A stretch of DNA of 64,000 nt, from the NCBI GenBank assembly GCA_020205615.1, contig CM035160.1, forward strand, positions 8,618,966-8,682,965, in the 5' to 3' direction. The notes under the pieces are model-generated. The model had not been told where the DNA came from and ran no database searches. It worked only from the letters and a program-made list of their open reading frames with translations. Position numbers and translations under genes: made by a program. Positions 59,754 through 64,000 of this stretch are shown here, piece by piece. Within the stretch, counting starts at the first letter, position 1. Every line of letters begins with the position of its first letter. This DNA comes from Panax quinquefolius (taxonomy: Eukaryota; Streptophyta; Magnoliopsida; Apiales; Araliaceae).

Positions 59754-62477
59754 TGTAAGACCCCAATTTATTATTAATGAAATTTAATTTTCTCTATTTA
59801 TTATTTTGAAATAGTAAGGGTTGATTTGATTAATGTGGATAGTTAGGGGTAAAATCTGTGAAATATTTCAAAATAAGCAAGTGGTTATAAAATATTCATT
59901 GTTGTGGGGAATATTAGTTTGGTGCTTTGGAATATTAAATGCTTGTCGGGAATATTAAATGCGACGGTAGCGACCGTGTGTGGGCCCATGTGAGCGATTG
60001 GATGAAGAAAGCGACAAATATAAGTTGTTTAAAATTAACGGTTGTAGTTATTCACAGATTATCTTTGTTAAAATACTCGGTTGGTTAAAACACGATGTAG
60101 CACCAGGTATTGCACGATTATTGATTCTTACGTGAAGAAAGCTACTTACTCGATAATGGTTACGATAATTCTTTATTCGATATTTTATTGAGTTAATAAT
60201 TCTTTGCGTTGATATTTTATATTCTTTGTTGTTTGATAATTGTCATTACACGGTATTTTTTATTATCGAAGCGATAATTCATATTATCTGAATAATATTA
60301 TTAGATAACATTATTGGCAATGTCTAGAAAGTTACATCTAGGAGGAGGTTTGGTCACCTAATTGCGCCGATGAAGAAATTCTTATTGGAAAGCCCTCTTT
60401 CACAGGGACTGCTGCACAGTTGTCGATATTGTGATTACATAATATTATTTGTGAATAATTAATTATTGATTCATATGATAAGGAAAATATTGATTTTATG
60501 TGGATATAGATGGAGAAAATTTTAATGTGACAATTGTTGAAAATTGAAATTTTATCTTTTTACGATAAAATAATTTATTTAAATATATTATTATATTATA
60601 ATAATATAATAATGGTGATATTTTTACAACGAATGTGGGATATATGAGTATCTGAGGAGGAAGAGTATTTTTGTTGCAATAAATATTTAAAACATGTTAA
60701 ACATGTTGGTGGACCCCATTTATTGGTTTGAAATTTGATTATAGCACATTTGTAAAATCGTCCATTTATGGATTTCGGTCAATTTCTATTTGGAATTTGG
60801 AAAAACTTTCTTCTGCAAAGTTGTAGAAATTGAATTTCCTATAAAAACTCATGAGATTCGAATTTTCTGATGAAAGGGCTATTTATTATGAATTATTGAA
60901 GTTTGAAGTTAAAATAATTAATTTTTGGGAGTTTTAGTTAATTATTTTGAGAAAAACGTTTTTTGCAACTAAGTTGGCCTCACATGTGATTCAAATGGGC
61001 TGAGATCAGTTGTCTAAGGTGGGCTAAAGAAAATGTGAAAAATATATTAATATTATATTCAATTTTACTACTTTTGGTGTTCTAAGCGTTTTCTATAAAT
61101 AGGGTGTTTAGGTTAGAATTGAAAAACACACGAAAGCTGAAGTTTCTCTCTATTTCTCTCTCGATATATTGGCGTATTCTTGTGAGTATACTTTGAGTAT
61201 TGTTAGGCGGTGCAAGTTCCCTTCAAAGACTTATATACGGTATTCCAAATTTAAAATCTTAATCTTTCGAGGTAAGGGATGTTATTTTCTTCTCGAATGA
61301 TATTATTTCTTGATATCATTATCTTTGAAATATTGGTTGGAACTTTTTATCAAATTTGGAACTTTTTCATATAAGGTTACTATTCATGAGTTCTTATTCA
61401 CGAGTTACTATTCATGAGTTCTTATTCACGAGTTCTTTATTCTTATTAGTCTTATTAAGCGAAGCGTGAAGATGTTTTTTGTGGAATTTCTATCTTTTGG
61501 TGTCGATTTACTATTCACGTATCTGCACTATTCACGTATCTGACCTTTATTCATCGAAAAAATAAAATTTTTTCTTTTTGTCTAAAATATCTATTACGGA
61601 TACTAGCTTTGATTGTATCCATGTTTTTGATCATTCTTGAATTTTACACCACTATGATTATTTTTTGAGGTATTTTTTGAACATGGATAAAACAAAGTAC
61701 GAATCCTTAATCCTTAATCCTTGTCATTTTGTTTCCTTGGATTCGTTTCTTTAAAAATATTTTCATCATCCTCGATCTTAAATGATGATATTATTGAATA
61801 TCTTTGGCACAGTAGTGCAAAGATGAATGATTTCTGAAAATATCTTTGGTAGTAGTGCAAAGATGAGCAGTGTTTAGATGAACATGACCAATGATGAATA
61901 TCTTTGGCTTTTGGTGCAAAGATGAATATTTGATTCGGATGTATATTGATTGATGTTACGGGGGATAAAAGATGAGCGATGAACTTTTAAATTCATACAT
62001 AGAAGATAGTAGTTTGCATTCTCTACTTAACTCTTCTAATGAATTATTATTTCATTGCGAATATTGATTTAAAATTTGTTGTCTATTGTATTTCTATTAG
62101 ATTTTTCCTGTTGAAGACTAACGATAATTTGTTGTATATTATCTTAGTCATAATATTCTTTCTTGGGCTAGTTGAGCTCACCATTTTCCTTTTTGTTCCA
62201 TTTTTCTTCTCGGGAGGCGAGAATATAAGCGAATCTGCAGTCGGGTATGGAATGAAGGTTTTAGAAAGAATTGTTTAGTAGTCCTCACCATTTTTGTAAA
62301 ATAATGTATCAATAAATGTGATGAGGATTTATTTGAGTATAGATATTATGCAGAAGATAATATTTGTATTCAAACTCACAGTTTTCTTGTTGTAATAATA
62401 AAGTTGTAGTTGTTTACATACCGTATGTATTGACAACTCGAGAATGGGTGATGTATACCTATTTTGGGGGCGTCACG
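59754..62477 (+). repeat. 5' LTR of the partial element
   Basis: TATA box TTCTATAAATAGGG is near 61091, in the same position relative to the conserved GTTAGAATTGAAAA as in the other LTRs. The last base is G where the others have A. The short repeat fields are present with fewer copies. Confidence 0.88.
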
Positions 62478-62657
62478 GTTAGTATCGAGCTTAGGGATAT
62501 GATCTCTGGCGGAGATCGGGAATAGAACTAGGAGGGAGGCGAGTAAATCCTTAGCTAGTGTGTCTACTAAGCTTATTTTTTAGTTGGTCGATATATAAGG
62601 ATATTATGTGATATATTGATTTCCTTAATTAACCCTTGTTTTATGACGGTGTTTGAG

Positions 62658-63864
62658 AATGTCGACTGAGAATATTAACAATGGAAATGAGATCGTGGAG
62701 AGCTTTACTCTCACCAACGAGGAGAGCGTGCAACAGTGACAATGTTCCTCCCAACAACACCACTAAGCGAGATGATGAGCGAGGGGATGTTTAGAAGCTT
62801 TTTGCGATTCATGCAAAATCGAACGAGGAGACTTCGTGTTCAAAATCTGAGGAAAATGATAGCAATTCACGGGTTGTCACAACATGGCGATTCGAAGAGT
62901 TGGGACCACGAAATTTAAGGAAAGCGGATCCGATCATGGCGGAAACATGGGTCAAGCAAATTACGAAGATATTCGATGTCTTGGGATGCGGAGAGAACGA
63001 AGGTTCCATTCGCCACCTTTATGTTCCGTGGCGAAGACCTTTCTTGGTGGAGTGCATGAAGCGTACCATCGGTATACTTTTCGGCGTGTCTTGGGAAACG
63101 TTTGAAACTATTTAATGACAAATACTTTCACGAAAGTGTTAAATCGTATGAAGGAAGTGGAGTTCATCAGTTAGAGCAAAACAACATGCGCGGTGTCTCG
63201 ATGCGAGGCAAAGTTTGCGAGTTATCGAGTTTTGCACCTCATTTGGTGGAGAATGAGGAGCGTATGGCGGATGTTTCTTAGAGGTTTGAAACCCGGCGTC
63301 GTCGATATCTCATTTCTCATAAACTTTCTCTCTATTCGGATGTTGTAAGCAGGGGCTCAATTATTAGGCGAGATAACTTGAAATACGGTCAACCGAGGAC
63401 CACAACGAGGATCGTACGGAGATAGCGATCAGCAGAATAATGATAACCGGCGGAGGAGAAAAGCAGACGGACAAAAATGGTAACCACTCTGGTGGTAATC
63501 ATAGCCATGAAAATAGAAGAAGCGAGTCGGGAGGAGATTTTAAAAGAGAGATTTAACAATGACCATGTGAAGACGCAGCGGTCTTGTGACAACTAGTTCT
63601 AAGGGAGGAGAACGACCACCGGTCGTATATTTACAAATGCGGAAAAAGAGGGACATATCGATCAAACTGTCCCAACAATTCAAGGTATGCTATAATTGTG
63701 GAAAGGAAGGACATATAAACGATTATCTGATGGCGAAACCTAGTTCAATGAGGGCGGTGACTCAAAAATCATCCCGAAAAAAATCAAAGTCAACGATTAG
63801 GGAAGAAGCGTTTGTTGTGGTTGAGTGCATAATCGAGGAACCCAAACGAGGTGATCACGGGTAA
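62658..63864 (+). pseudogene. gag remnant of the partial element
   Basis: Fragments in shifting frames: AETWVKQITKIFDVLGCGEN (62942 onward) from the capsid region and a zinc knuckle CYNCGKEGHINDYLM (about 63685-63740) lacking its final Cys. Frameshifts and stops (for example near 63115) indicate decay. Confidence 0.82.
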
Positions 63865-64000
63865 GCTATTTATAAATTCTTGCGAAGTTTATACCTTACT
63901 TGATCTGGGTTCTACCCATTCATTTATCTCTCCTGCATGTGCTCAGCGTTTAAACTTGACTCAGGAGAAATTAGACTTTGACTATCTGTGGAAACTCAGT
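63865..64000 (+). pseudogene. protease start of the partial element
   Basis: Sequence after the gag remnant resembles that at 25616-25745 (GGTTCTACCCATTC and following), the aspartic protease segment of the sister element. Cut by the window edge. Confidence 0.65.

Larger units (their letters stand above)
59754..64000 (+). mobile_element. second LTR retrotransposon of the same family, partial
   Basis: The 5' LTR at 59754-62477 (TGTAAGACCCC to GGCGTCACG, about 2.72 kb) is followed by a primer-binding-like TTAGTATCGAGC and a gag region running to the window edge. The LTR matches the 21.5-kb element at both ends, but its middle (about 60505-61090) is different sequence. The 3' part lies outside the window. 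Confidence 0.9.

Overview
The window is nuclear DNA of a flowering plant, most likely a eudicot. The reasons are spliced genes with GT-AG introns, plant-specific families (pectin methylesterases with an inhibitor pro-region, GH9 endoglucanase, sucrose synthase), AT-rich intergenic DNA, and a dense load of plant transposons (Stowaway-type MITEs, Mutator-like TIR elements, a Ty3 chromovirus). An asterid is possible but I cannot prove it. There are no bacterial features.

Layout. 1-1.1 kb holds a 5'-truncated ribosomal protein L15 pseudogene. 1.6-11.1 kb is a tandemly duplicated block of soluble epoxide hydrolase (+), epoxide hydrolase (-) and pectin methylesterase inhibitor (-). In the first copy only the + hydrolase is intact; in the second only the - hydrolase and the inhibitor are intact. 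11.5-19.0 kb holds two tandem pectin methylesterase genes on the minus strand; the first carries a one-base frameshift and the second is intact. 21.5-30.8 kb is a complete but decayed 9.3-kb Ty3-type LTR retrotransposon with 2.66-kb LTRs and an ATATG target duplication. 34.3-38.3 kb is a third pectin methylesterase on the plus strand, whose only intron is enlarged by a TIR transposon. 38-45 kb is gene-poor, with MITEs and an orphan class-3 lipase exon that has lost its nucleophile elbow. 45.2-47.5 kb is an intact 8-exon GH9 endoglucanase. 48.5-50.0 kb is a Mutator-like element with a perfect 10-bp target duplication and an A/T-run interior. 51.2-58.5 kb is an intact 15-exon sucrose synthase (811 residues) on the minus strand. 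From 59.6 kb to the end lies a second member of the same LTR family, cut by the window edge.

Function. Most intact genes act on the cell wall or its sugar supply. The methylesterases demethylate pectin, the inhibitor family blocks that activity, the GH9 enzyme cleaves beta-1,4-glucan, and sucrose synthase makes UDP-glucose. The epoxide hydrolases (lipid epoxides, cutin or defence chemistry) are a separate function. Co-location is observed; co-regulation is not shown. No wholly new biological system was recognised. The most notable structures are the duplicated block with reciprocal decay, the transposon in a methylesterase intron that carries a near-copy of the same gene's exon, and the A/T-array Mutator-like element.
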